Shown here in pieces: positions 13,912-27,233 of a DNA stretch of 64,000 bases. The DNA lies in contig NC_067294.1 of the NCBI RefSeq assembly GCF_020740795.1, positions 6,634,001 to 6,698,000 on the forward strand, given 5' to 3'. The stretch comes from Apus apus. Its lineage: Eukaryota; Chordata; Aves; Apodiformes; Apodidae. Within the stretch, counting starts at the first letter, position 1; the number at the start of each line of letters is the position of its first letter. Position numbers and translations under genes: made by a program. Below the pieces are notes generated by a model that saw nothing but the letters and a program-made list of their open reading frames with translations, was not told the origin of the DNA and searched no databases.

Positions 13912-16680
13912 TCATCCCCCTTGGCTTCTAGGGCTGTGCAGTGAAATCTGGAGCAGTGTCATAGAGGCTGAAGGTGGAGGGAATTGGGGTCAAGCTGATG
14001 GAGGTACAGAAGCATCCTCCAGTGGGACTGCAGGAGCCTTTGGCAAAGGTGTGTTTGTCTCCATTCTGTGTTAATTGAGCTGTGTGGGGGCTGCAGGCAG
14101 AGGAATGAGGTGTGTTGCTGTAGGATGGTTTATGTCCAGAGCTGAGAGAGGTGTTGCAGACGTTTAGCGTGCAACAGTGAGATTTGCCTGCAGCCAATGC
14201 AATGAATTGTTAACTTGCAATAACAGCAAATTTACATAAAAAAAAAAAGGCTCCATCAAAAGGAAATCACCCTCAACAGTCTCCTGTTAGCCACGGGAGA
14301 GCAGCAGGCAAACAGGCACAGGAGGTTCCCTTCCCATTCCTTGCTGTCTGCATGTTCTGTGGTTTTGGCATTGCAAAAATAGGAAGCAGCTGTAAACCCT
14401 TTAGATTACAAATGGATCTGGAAGTCTGCTACCTCTGCTAACAACTCATTTATTATCAGGGACCAGACAGCTTCCTCTGAGCAAATGTAGTCTGTCACTT
14501 CTTAAAGATGCTGTGGGACATCAAAATAATTTTCTTTAAGAGCTGGCAGCTGGAGGCCAGCAATGGGTCCATCTTTGGGAAGAAATCTCCTTCCTCACTG
14601 GGGTTTCTTCAGCTGGGGCAGTACAGAAGTACCACTGCCCAGAGCAGGCAGGGAGAGGGAAGTGCAAAATATACACTGTTTCCTCTGAAAAGTCCAAGAG
14701 TATCCCTGCTCTGAAAAAATTCAAGAGAAATTAGTGCTCTTTGCATCTCTGTGCCAAAAATACTGCTGAAGGGAGGGTTTAAGAGGCTATTCCAGCCCCC
14801 TTGCATGAAACCTATATATTCAAATCCTGGCAGGTGAGGTCTGCCACACACATCATCCCACCCACAGTCAGCACCCGCTGCTGCCTGGCCTGGATTTCAT
14901 GCTGTTTCAGCACCACTTCCTCTGCCACGGTAGCCCCTGTGCTCCCCCAAAGTGTGGGTTACTCAGTGGGAAGGGGGCTGTGGGGCCATGCTGCAGCCCC
15001 AAACAAGTTCTTTCTCTCAGACCCACAGTCAAAGCAGCTCTGCCTAAAGGTCCTTCCCTGTCATTTTGCCCAATGCCCTGGGCGAGGGTCCAGGCAAGGC
15101 TCCCATGGGATCTCCTGTGCAGATATTGAGTGATCTCATGTGAGCACTCCAAATCCAACCCTCCTCTGCTACAGAAAGCAGTGAGGTGATGAAAGCCCAT
15201 GTTAGTTATGCTCCTTGCAGCAGCTATGAGCTCACACCAGTGTTCTTGGCTGCTGTTATTTCCTGTCTGCTTAAAATCCCAGGCTCCCAGTGTGGTTCAA
15301 GGGAATTGGCTGTTGTAGTCAGCAGGAGAGATGGCAAGATGTGCTGGTGCGTGGTAGCCTTGGACCAGAGATGGGGTGCCCCCACGTGACAGAGCACTGT
15401 GACCTTCTGTTTTTCTCAGCTTCCATGTTTAGTCAGTTGATGTGATTTAACCTTTCTTCCTGTAATTTGCACTCATTAATTATTCTAAGTGAAGCCAGCA
15501 TTTGTCTTAATTTTGTTTTTTAAACATCTTTTTAGTGCAAAGGGAAAGCAAGGCTACACATACTTGATTCTGCCCTGTTGGTTTCCTGGATTGCAGATCA
15601 AGCCCTTTCTAAAGAAGGTTCACTAGATCCAAAGGCACCCAGGGGAACTTTGTACTCTGTGATCCCATCACTGCTGTCTTCACCTTTCCTGTAGATTTTC
15701 CCCAGCAATGCTATGCTCTACTCTTTCTTCCCTGCAGCAGGATTTTCCTTGTGGCTGTTCTGCTCCTGTCTGTGTCCATAACTGCTGCAAGCCCTGTGCT
15801 TAAGACGTCATGACCATCTCGTGATGGTTTCTGTTGTTCACCTGTTGCATTTCCCTGTTGTCATGAGTCTAGTAAGCTCTCACAGCAATGTTTCACCTTT
15901 ATATTTGTTTACCAAATATTTGGAGTCCTGATTGTTAGCTTAGATCTGTAATTACCAAAAATCAGAGTTTTACAGGCATTTCAATGTTTACTGATTCCTC
16001 CAGGAGCATCAGTACCTAAATGATATAGTGTGTTCTAAGTGATACTAAGTGTCCCTGTGGGTCTGGTTTGAGCCTAGCACAAACAGGATTAATGGATTTT
16101 TATTTTAGCCAATTTTTTTTTTTTATGAAAGAACCAGCCAAAAACAGGATTATAGCTCAATGATTTTTTTCAGAGGTGTGTGTTTCTGCTCTTCTGTAGT
16201 GATGCTAGTATCAGCTGCAGAACAGACTCTAATGGCAGATAACCCATGATGCACAGTAGGACAGGATTGCTCCCATAGTCCACTTTCCTCCTGCTCGTAT
16301 ATGGGTGAACCAGGAGTGCTCACCCCATCTCTAGCTTTTTCTGACTCTGCTACGCTTGAGTGGAGAGGGGAAGAGGGGAAAGGGCAGTGTTGGGTGCTTC
16401 CAGCATTGCTGCACTCAGCTCCTCCTCTCTGGCTTAGTTTGGCATGATGCTGTAGGACACGTCATGTGGGAGCTGATCCCCTTCCCTGAATTCTTACCTC
16501 TCTCAGAGGGAGATTGTGCTTTGGGATCTTGCATCAGTCTCACACCTTGTTTTCTGGTTTGTCAGGGGAATCTCCCGCCAAGATCAGATGAATGAAGAAC
16601 TCTAATATCTTCTTTGTGGCATTTCATTTCTCAAGAAGTGAGAGGGGGAAAAAACATGCAAGCAGATACACTAAGCCATC

Positions 16681-16712
16681 AATAAAAAAAAAAAAAATTA
16701 AAAAAAATTAAT
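16681..16712. repeat. A-rich low-complexity run
   Basis: Long adenine runs are interrupted by TT. Simple sequence only. Confidence 0.85.
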
Positions 16713-17239
16713 CTTGCAAACAGTGTCTTGAGAACAAAAGAAAAAAAAGAGAACAGAGTTTTAGGTAAGCTGTAGGATCAGGGACAGATGATAAATGGGA
16801 GCTGAAGGCTGTGGCAAGTGCATTAGAGGCAGCCTCTAATGTTGCCTTTAAATCAACATTTGTTACAGTCTGGCCCCATGTGCAGCCAGCAGCTGAAGTG
16901 TGCAGGGAAATGCCTCCTCTGATCCTCTGTCCCATCGCTCTAACCCTGGGGCTGCGTGGCTAGAGGAGGCACCAGCATGAAAATGGACAAAATCTGAGGT
17001 CCTCAAACAGCAGTACCTGATGCATTTGGGCCGTGTAGGATTTTCTACAAGGAATTCAGTTACCTTTCTGCAAGGACTAATCACTTTTCAGGCATGTCCT
17101 AAATGTGAACAGAGACTTTTTGACTTTGAGCCTCAAATGACCTACCTGTGCTTTTGAGACCTTGGCGGTATTGGCAGCTTTCTCTTTTGTGCAAGACTAC
17201 ATATGAAGGGTGGCTTTAGGGGGGAAGTTACACCTTAGG

Positions 17240-17350
17240 CGTTTTTTTTTTTGGTACTTTCCTGGTTGTTTTTTTTTGTTTTGTTTTGTGTTTTTTTTTT
17301 TTGTGGGTTTTTTTGTTGTTGTTTTTTGTTTGTTTGTTTTTGTTTTTTCA
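17240..17350. repeat. T-rich/TTTTG low-complexity tract
   Basis: About 110 bp of thymine runs are punctuated by single G or GTTT units. On the minus strand this is a CAAAA-type tract. A long lysine-rich minus-strand ORF across it is an artefact of composition. It might be the decayed tail of a minus-strand retroposon, but no body is recognisable. Confidence 0.9.
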
Positions 17351-18992
17351 GTGAGACTGGATGGGGCTGGGGGGAGTGGGAAGGGCTGGCATTGATGAAG
17401 TACCACTAAAGTCATGCTGGAAATATTTGGAGCCCCCTCTGATTTAGCAGCATCCATTTAGCTGGAAATGGCTGGGTTCTCAGAAGGGGGGATGTGCTTT
17501 CTGTGACTGCCAGGGTTGTGATCAATAAGTGGAAAGAGCATTTGTCTGTGGGAGGGGGACATGGCTTTGCATTTCTGGCCAGCCCCACATTGGCCTCATT
17601 TTCTTGCTTAAGCTCATGTTTACAGCCCTCACCCTTCCTGGTGAATCTGACCCCCATGCAGGAGAGTCCACAGATCCTTGGCAATTAGGACTGGTTCTCT
17701 GGCAGGTGCCCAGAGCTCTCCCGTGTCTGTTGGCACATGAGCAACAGGGGATGATGTCTGGGAAGTGATGGGGGAAACTACTCTTCTCCTGGAAGCATCA
17801 GGCAGCATATTGGTAAAGGCCATGTAGGCTTGAGTGGGTGAACAGAGACTACCTCTGCATGCAGGATCATTGGAAACATTTTCTCCCAGGCAGACTTTGC
17901 ACACTGAGCAGCTCAGCAAAGTGTAAGTGCCAAGGGGCCATGCTGAATGTCTGCAGTCCATGTTATTCACCATCTGTACTCCCATTGCTGTTATGACAGC
18001 AGGAAAATGTCCTTCATGTCAGCAATGCAGTCTCATTCATCTCCGCTCCCCAAGCGAGAAGAACATGATTCAAATGCTTGTCTCAATCTTTCTCTTCCTC
18101 CCCAGACACAGTGCTGGGGTTTGGCCCATCTGGCCAGCCAGCTTGGCTGGCACCCTTCACACCCTGCTGCCTCACTAGAGATGGGACACACGTAGTGCTG
18201 GGGGTGTACATGGACACAACAGAGTTGCTTCAGAAGAGGAGGCACTGAACCAGTTCTTCTCCCTCACTGCCTCCAGGGGAGCGTTTAATCTCCTGATGGG
18301 AAGAAATTCAGAGAGATGCATTTAAAGTACTAACCCTCGCATGGAGGAGGATGGCTTCTCTTGATTTCACTTTTGTGTAGCACCAGGTGGTCTCACGATG
18401 GGTGAAGCTTTACCATTCAGCTCAGCCAATATGCCCTTGATTTTCCGTTTTGGTCTTCAAGTCCTGAAGAAAGATTATCAATAACTCTCAAATGAGCAAA
18501 CCCTTTCTTCTTTAGACAAATTTCCTTAAGAAAAAACAAAACAAAAAACTGTGGATACTCTGCTTCAGTCTCAGCTCTTCATACTCAGCTGATATCCTGA
18601 TAGAATTTGGTCCTCAGTAGATAAAAAACTAGTGGGCAAGTGGCTTGCTCCCTCTGCATGTTTTGTTTCTTCTCCACTCTATATAAGGAAGGCAGCTGTG
18701 AAGCACTTCCCCCCCAGGATTACACAAAGTGTTTAGCTGGTTGTGACTGGAAGCCCACCAGGCTGTTGAGGAGTCTGTCCAGTCCCTGGGAAGATCATGA
18801 ACCATCCTTAACGTGGAAAGAGTCAAGGAGATCTCTTCATAAACACATTAAAGCAACTGAAAATCAATTCTTTTAGACTTGCCTCTTCCAAGTCAGGAGC
18901 TTCCATAACCAAAAGGCTTGATGCAGCCCAATACAAGTTTCTGAGCAGACCTAAGGCAGAGATGAAAATTAGGAGAAATGTATGTTCTGCTA

Positions 18993-19007
18993 TTTTTTTT
19001 TTTTTTT
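18993..19007. repeat. T15 homopolymer
   Basis: A homopolymer of 15 thymines in unique intronic sequence. Confidence 0.9.
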
Positions 19008-20728
19008 GTCTGCTGTGATTTAGTAGCAGTGATTATGGTAAGACCTGGAATTTTTAGTCTGAGCTTGTCAGAAAAAAGATCTAACTACAGTGAGAATTAT
19101 AATTGCTATTAGGAATTTCTGTGGTGCTATAAAAGTGAATTCTAGGAGGGCTGTAAAGAAATGCTTTATCTCAGGATGTCCCCAGGTTGGACTCTGGCAC
19201 ATGCAGTCACACTTCCCAGTGTGACTCCCTTCTGAGTTGCAGTCAATAGCAGAAATAACTGTGGGGGCAATCAGATGCTCTGAAAAGTCAGTATGCTTGA
19301 TAGGATATCCTCATTGTCCCTCTATGGGAAAGCAGCCACTTGCTGCCTGTTAAACATTTATTTTCTGATTTTCTGATGTTGCTCTGTAGGAGCAGTGGGG
19401 CATTAGCCTTGTTTAAATGCCCAGAATATTTATTGAGGACATGCTTTGTCTATATTCTCTTATGATACGATGCCCCAATTCCAGTGACACTAATTAGCTA
19501 TTTAAACTTTTTCTTCCCCATCCCCTAGCTATGGCCAAATCTCTCTGGATTTAGTAACACAGCAAAGATTTAACAGAAAGTTTAAATGGGAGAAGCATAT
19601 GGAAGGAGAAATAGGAGGATAAGATTGTGTGCCTGTTAACTGATGTCATTTGTAAATTATAGCTGAGAGATGTCATATCAGTGGAAATGGAAAACAGCTT
19701 AGTGGATTATAAAAATACCCTCTATAAACCATTTTAATGCCTAATTTTTAAAAAAATCTCTTATGATAGGTGTAATGAAAATGATTTCTAGCAGAAAGTG
19801 TAGAAATTTTCCATCAGTAAACTGGCTAGCTGGTGATTAGAGGCTGTTGGGGAGAACAAACTCTCAGTTAGGCTGAGGTGCTGAAGTTTGGCAGCAGACA
19901 GGCTGCCATTCCTGGGGAGGTGAGTTTGCCTGCAGGTGGAGCAGATCCAAGCCTGCAGGGAGAATATAACCACCGCAAAATATCCTCCCATCCCAATGCA
20001 GCTTCTCATGGTCAGGAGGGAGAGGAAGGCTGAGGAGCATGCGGTTAGGGCTGAGCTGTGGGCAGGGGCTATGTCAGGGGTAAGACATGAAGGGAAATTG
20101 CAGAGGGACAGTGGCTGAAGAGGGAAGAACTGGGGTTGCTAGAAACTGCAGCTGTGGGTATGAGAGAGGACAGTGCAAAAAGATGCTTGTGGGATCTCTT
20201 GAAAGGAGTCGTGAGGTGGTGATGGACAGAAAGACACATTCTGGTGTTTACCAGGCTGCAGTGATTCTGGCTCCACCGCTTTGTCAAGTATTGAGTACAT
20301 TTTAAATAAAACTTGCAAGGAGGAGGGAGTGAGCTGCAGCTCTGGGCTGCCTTACGAAACCAGTATTTTAGCTGCCCAGTGGCTAGTGTTCTCTGGTGTG
20401 TGCCATTTCAGAGAGGTTGCTACTTCAGATTTCCATGCTCACTTCTCTGTGACCCCTGGGCACCTTCTGTCCCCTCCTGTGTGTCGCTTTGGGAAGAACA
20501 GCCAACACTATTCTGGGTTAAGATATTTAAGGATGCAATATTTTGCAGTGTAGTTTCAAGCTGTTTGCGTAGGAAAGGGTAAATGATCTACCTCTCCCTG
20601 TCCTTTCACAGTCTAGTTCCCAGGATGCATTCAAAGGTGCCTGTTCTCTTGCTACCTTTGAAGGCTTTGTGTCAGTTCTCCCCACAGATCCTTGTACCTT
20701 GGGCCTCTTTTGTGTCCTGCCTCTATTA

Positions 20729-20743
20729 TTTTTTTTTTTTTTT
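20729..20743. repeat. T15 homopolymer followed by CCAG
   Basis: Fifteen thymines are directly followed by CCAG, so the element also resembles a splice acceptor. No convincing exon follows. Confidence 0.85.
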
Positions 20744-23642
20744 CCAGAAGAAATCTGCATGTGGGATAGAAATTATATTAACTTTCTCAACATGAGCTCA
20801 CAGCAGAACTGCATTTGCAGTGTGTCACTGGGGCTGTGTCAGGAAATTTCCACAGGGAGGTAAGATTCAGTGTATGGACTCCAGCTGAGCACCTTATATC
20901 ACCCAGTGCAGGAAAGGCAATTTACCAAATTAAATTGCACAATACAGAATGTCGAGCAGCCTACTTCTGGGTCCTGTTCTCTGCAAGGGATTTCATCGTG
21001 ACATGAGCTAAAGGAATGAGTAACAGACTTCAAACTGAAAGCTTATAAAAAGATGTCATGTAGAATAATCCAAAGGCAACCTGCACCCAAGTTCCCCAAG
21101 CTCCAGTTGGGCTGGGAGTGTGTTTTCAGTCACAGAGAGATGAGCTGTCTTTCCTCCAGGCCTTTTCTGTTCTCTTGTATAGATCAGCTAAGGGCTGACT
21201 ATAAAAGGAACTGGGGGGGAATGGGCTTTATCTGACCCTTTTCCTTCTTTTCCCATCATGTTTTCCCTGTAGATGGCACGAGTGTGAGACGTTCCATTTG
21301 TCCACTGTGCAGCAAAAGTACACAGAAAGGAAGAGATCTTGGGAACACCTGATTCACATACAGGTTTTCATGGGGAAAAATGGAAAGAAGAAAACGTGGG
21401 AGAGGTCTTTTAATTGCAAAGCTTTCCTATTTAAAACTGGGGGAATTATTGAGAGACAGTAAGGGAGTAGTGACTTTTATGATTTTACAGTGTTATTACA
21501 GTAATTGGTGTTTTTGCTAGCAACCTGTTTTCTGTAGTCACATTATAGTCTGGGAGACCATTTCCACTTATACTTTTTCCAGCCCAGGTCTCTTGGAGGC
21601 ATGAGTAGACCGTACCCAAAACCTTTACAAACCAGACAGCAAATAAGTAGATTATGCATTTTATTAGCACTGCTAAAGCCCATCAAGTGTTTAGCCTCTG
21701 CTTTTGTCAGGTAACATTTCTGTGCCCATGTAATACCCCAGCAGAGCAGCTCAGAGCTGAGGAGAAGCAGCTGCTGATCAGGCTTTCAAGAACATCTTTT
21801 GGTTTGTCAGCACTCAGTGACAGCAATAAACACCCACGGTCTCTTTACTTCCAAACTGGTACACCCAATACCCAGTGCTGCACAGTCTCTACTTATTGCC
21901 ACGTGTTTGTCAGTGGAAGTCTATGCAGTGGGTTGCAAAGTCATTCTTTGCATATACCCACAGGGGCTTACCAAGCCAAATGAGAATCCCTTTACTACCT
22001 ACTTATGGGGAAAGATTCCAAACCAGTCCTCTAGCCTATCTATTTTGGAGGACTGGAAAAAGAAAACAAAACTATATTGTCTGGAAATTGGGTAGGAGGG
22101 ATTTTTTGCTTGATTTTTTTGATAGAATTTTTTTTAACCTCTAGGTGCCTACTGTTTCCACCAGAGACCTGGCACCAGGTTTCCCCAAGTATTCCCATTA
22201 TCTGTTAACGCGCAGTGATATTACAAGAGGTTCTCCAGTGCAGGGAACAGGTGTAGGCAGAGTTGATTCATGGGAGGATTTTGGCAAAATGGCAGCATGG
22301 GAGCTGAGCTCCCATTAGATGCAATATTCCTTTACATCGATGAAACTGGTCCTCACTCCTTTCTGCTTTGTCATAACCATACACAGGCATTATTGCTGTT
22401 GTTACTCAAGATTGTCTTACCTTTTATAAACCTCTGAAATGTAACGGGGAAATTAAATGGTGACACTACATGGCAGGTGGCAGAGAAACTAATTCCCTTT
22501 GGTTTTGGACATTTAATTTAGACAATTGTCTTAGAAAAGCTCTTCCATGTGACAGCTCCATCATGTGAAATTCCCAAGGGATCTGACTAGTCAAATGAAT
22601 AGTCCATCTGTTAATAAGGTGGCATCTGGCTGGTTGTATTTCTTGCTAGTAGGAGAAAGCTTTTGTGTGGAAAATGGAAAAATCTCACCTAGATGAGGGC
22701 GGGGATTTCACAGGTGTGAGTACAACCATCTATCCGTCTCTCCCAACCAAGCTAGAGAAGAACAAACCACTGCTGGTTACTTTTGCTGAAGATCTTTCAA
22801 AGACATCATTGCACCATCCCCTGTGGGAAGAGTTTGCCTTGAGTTCACCTGTATGAGCAGAAAAGCTGAAAGGAAAGTTAGCAGCAATAGGAGTGCTGAT
22901 ATGTACAGAGATCCCACCAGATGAGTTACATGCAGAGTATGATTGGTGGAGGGGATAGCCCTGAGGAGTTTGTGTAATGTTGAGCGGTTGTGTGTCCCGG
23001 CCTTCATCCCACTTCAGTCCTGTGACAGACAAAGATTAGTCCATCTTCAATTTGTCCTACACCTTAATTGCTGCAACTGCCACCAACCTTAGAGCCACTG
23101 TAGTTTTGAGTCCTTGTGTACATTGTCTTTTCTTGCTTGTGCATTACTCTAACATGGAATTTGGCCATTCCTGCAGAAATGTCTTTCTGGGTTGGAATTC
23201 TGTGCAGGCATCTCTGCTGTCATGACTACACTGGCACACAGTGAGTCCAGGCACTGAGGTACAGTGGGCTAGGTGGCACATATGTGGAGTATACACGTGT
23301 ACTTGCCCCAGAGATGTCCAAGCTCTGCTAATGCCTCTAATCCTGAGCAGCACCATGTGCTGCCATTCAAGTTCTGAGCATCCTTTTGCATATGCTGGTA
23401 CAGCTCAGTGGGATCTTGCAGTACTGACTCCAAAGGAAGGACAAAAGCAGGTAATCAAAAAAGGATCACAATCTTCTTGTTGAGGCTTCATGTGTAGTGG
23501 TCTCCAGTTTGCTTTATGCTTTATTGGATTTTTTTGATAATCCATGGATTGCCCTGTGTCTGTTTCCCACTTAGAAATGTGTCCTCCATAAGTGCTCCAG
23601 CAGAAACGATGCCTGCTGGAGTCTGCAGACAGCCTGAAAATT

Positions 23643-23669
23643 AAAAAAAAAAAAAGCAAAAAAAAAAAA
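23643..23669. repeat. Paired A13/A12 runs
   Basis: Two adenine runs of 13 and 12 are separated by GC. Simple sequence. Confidence 0.9.
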
Positions 23670-23845
23670 GCTCTCAGAAATATGATCCACATCCTATTCC
23701 TCCTTCTCCCCACACACTCATCACTGTATCTTCTCCCAGTGGAGCAGTGCTGAAGCCTAAGATATTGCTTTAAATGTCAGTCATTTAACTACTAGTTATT
23801 TTAGCAAATAAGAGTGGGACTGTCTCCCTGGGGTTGACTGAAGAT

Positions 23846-23925
23846 TGTGAAAAGAGGGGAAAAAAAATGACAAGAAGAGTGAGAGAAAAGAACAGAAAGG
23901 ACAAAAGGAAGCAGCAAGCAGAAAA
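23846..23925. repeat. Polypurine tract
   Basis: About 80 bp are almost entirely A and G on the + strand, with few pyrimidine interruptions. Such tracts can form triplex structures; here it is annotated only as low complexity. Confidence 0.75.
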
Positions 23926-26900
23926 ACTCGTGATGCCAGTATCTTGAGAGAGACAGGGTCAGAAGAAGGTGTTCCAGTAACAGGTAACATGAATAGGCTC
24001 TTTCCCACCAAGGGCTTCAGAGGACAATAATGAGCCTTTTGTGATGTACCTTCGTTAGCCAGTCTCATCCCCAAGGCTGTGTTCTGCCCTGGGTCTCTGA
24101 TTCTCCCGCTGGTGCCACTGTCAGTATTTTTTCAGTTGGGTACCAGCCTGTTGGTTTGGAAGAAGGCAGTGAGGGGATAAGGGATGCTCCTGTGTTGGGC
24201 AGATGGCCAAGATCCACTAATTAATGCTATGAGAAGGGTGGGAATCCTCTTTCCTTTTGACTCATATCTTGTTCCACACCCCCTTCTCTTTTCATGTTGT
24301 TCCTGAGTCCAATCAACCCTTGGTGGAACCGAAATGGAACAGATATATACTTATTGCCTGGAGTAATTGGAAAGGTTTCTCTTGGAGAATCACTTTAGCT
24401 CCATGTGTTGGCTATGCACTTTTTCTGTACATGTAGATAACATTCAGGGTGTATTAATATGCTGTCATCTGGTTGTTCTCATGAGTTGTGTTTATTACAT
24501 TCCCTGAGGCTCTGGTGCTTCTGGTAGGAGGGCTGTATGATTTTTAAATCTGGAGCCTGTCCATGCACGACTTTTAAATTCACTTTGGAGAACATTTGAG
24601 GAAAGAAAAAGCTTTCCTCAAGTCAGAAGAGCAGTGTTGGTGCTGTCAGAGAACACCACAGAGCAGAGAATCCCTCCCAGAAAGCCTTGTTCCCATCCAG
24701 AATTAATCAGAATAGTCTTCTGAAAGTATGTATCAGATATGGATATCCTCCGTTACATCAGTTAATAGTCAGATCCAGAGCTTTTAATGGCATTACTCCA
24801 AGTAACCTGACCACAGCCAATCATCTGAAATAGTGTCTTTTTCCTGAGGATAAACTTGGAAAGCACACTGAAAAGCAAAAGCCAACAAAATACTCTCCCG
24901 AAACAACAAAACCAAACCAAATCCCTTCTAAATCACTAGAAAGTAATAACTATATTATTGCCTTAGCTATCTCTATTTCTATTTGAAAAGGCACACCAGA
25001 ATCATAACTATATAGAACATAAAGCAGATGTCTGCATTTTCTGTGAATAGCCCATTTGCAATTATAAACTGCCTCCTGTTAACGTTGCATCTGCTTGTCA
25101 TTCTTAACATGGATAAGGGAGGAGAGTAAAAGTGAATTTGTGCATGGAGTCCATGTAAGATCCATTAGGAAAAACAATGCCTGACAATTAAGCAGAGCAG
25201 CTCCTCAAGAGCTTAATCATAAGTACAGAAGGAAGAAATCAAGCCTTTTGTAAAAGTTGGAGGCTTTTTTAAAGACATGAGCCAAGGCAGACTCACTACT
25301 TTGCCTGGTTCAAGGCTGTTCCATGTAGATGAGAGCAAACTACTGCAACAACTGGCAAGAAGATATTTCACTTTGTTGTCCATCAGGGTTTTGGCTTTCA
25401 GTATGTTGCTCAAATATCTAAAAAATAGAAGTAATGAAAGGCCCATTTACACATGGAAGATCAGATTTAGAAGGAGGCTCAAGTTTGCTCTAAGATTTGC
25501 ACTTTATTTTTAATACTCCATTTGTATGCATAAAAAGCAGGCTGGATGTCACTGGTGATGAATTAACCCTTATTCCTTTATACAGTTTTATCCATGAGGT
25601 TTGAGCATGCAGAACATATTTGCCGAGAAATATCTGAAAATCTCATGCTGTGTAATACAAATGTCGAGTGAAAAAGTCATTTTGGGGGGGTTTTACTAGC
25701 CATTTACCATAGAAAAGGCAGCACTTTTGAGCACAGCATCAGCCGTTACACTGGGCCCAGCTAAAGACGGAGCTGTCCAGTGTGCTGGCTCGGGTAACTG
25801 GGCACAGCAGACACTCAGGAGAAGCATGTAAGATACTCTCTCCTGGTTTGATGGTATCTATAGCGTGAAGTTTCCTCTGCTAGAGTTTGTATCCGGAGAA
25901 TCTTGCTTAAGGGCTGGCAGTGGAGCAACCCCCTGAGGATTTGTCATCTCCAAGTTAATTTATACTGCTAATCATCTGGCACAGAATTCCAGGACTTATT
26001 GCTATATCACTTGGAAAAATACCTCTTTTGTTTTAAACCCGGTCCCTGATCACTTTTGTGTGTTGCCCTAAACGTTGACTTCTGAGAAATAAGGAACAGA
26101 TTTCTTATTTGCCTTTCCAAACCATTCCTGGTTTTATGGGTGTCTATGAACACCCTGGCAGTTACCTCTTATTTAAGCTGAACAGTGTTAGTCTCCATCG
26201 TGTCTGTATGTCTCAAGTCATCTGTGACCTTCAATGTTGTTTTAACCTTTTTGATGCCTTTTCACATTCTGCAGTATCCACTGGGACATGGGCAAGGATT
26301 TTATCTGCTCCTTTGCCTTTTTATAGGATGGAAATTCTCTGTCCTTACACCTTGCAAGACTTGCTGTGTACTACAAGTTCCTTGTGGTCCTAATTTTGGT
26401 TAGTGCATAATTTGTAGCTCCAGGATCTGATCAAATGGGTATGTAAATTGAGACAGATGCCTCTTGTGGCACCTGTAATGGACTGTTTCAGCCATTAGAT
26501 CTGGAGAAATCATTTTTCCAAGGCCTCCTTCTCCCCAGGGGGAGAACTGTTGCATTATTCATGGCTGCTATTTCCACTGTAGACTCTTGTCTCATGATTA
26601 CAGCCTGTCACAATTTCCCCCCTCAGCTCCCTCCCCCAATTCTCTTGCACTTTCATGTTTCTTGTTCCCTTGCAAAGCTAAAGGTGTGTCTCTTTGAAGT
26701 CCCTGGGGAGAAAGGATTCTGTCGTGACAAGAACATGGAACACCAACAGTGTGTCTGATGCACGAGGCAGTACTCCCCGTTCTGCAGAGACATTTCATCC
26801 CATCAGGAACGGAGCTGATTTTACTTGCACATTAAAAGAAAAGTATATCCAGCCATCTCCCCTCTCTGATAGCCAAAGGGAGTGATTTGGTAGCTAGTTT

Positions 26901-27209
26901 AAATATCTTGTCTGTTGCTCTTTATGTCATAGGGGAGTAATTCAGATAGCCTGGATCAAGTTTATCTTGGGTTTAACAAGAACAAGACCTTTATAAGTCT
27001 CCATGGATTGCCTTAGCCCCTTGCATGGTTTCTTAGTGAGTGATTGTTTTAGAAAATAGTTGGAATGGCAAAATAAACCCCTAATGGGAGAGCATTATAT
27101 TTGCCATGTCTTTGTTATGCATAACTTCTGTGTGTGTTGAAATGAGTGGCATCAGCACAGAGCCAAAAGATGTTGTGTAGAAAAATAAGCATTTGGGGAG
27201 TATCTGATG

Positions 27210-27233
27210 AATAAAGATAACAATAAAGATAAC
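27210..27233. repeat. 12-bp tandem duplication
   Basis: Two perfect consecutive copies of AATAAAGATAAC, followed by the first three bases of a third. Confidence 0.9.

Noticed and set aside
15804..15810. GACGTCA, a near-CRE, deep in intron 2
   Set aside because: A 7-base match to a CREB site is expected by chance in 53 kb and has no supporting context.
17197..17457. Lysine/threonine-rich minus-strand ORF
   Set aside because: Artefact of the T-rich tract at 17240-17350.
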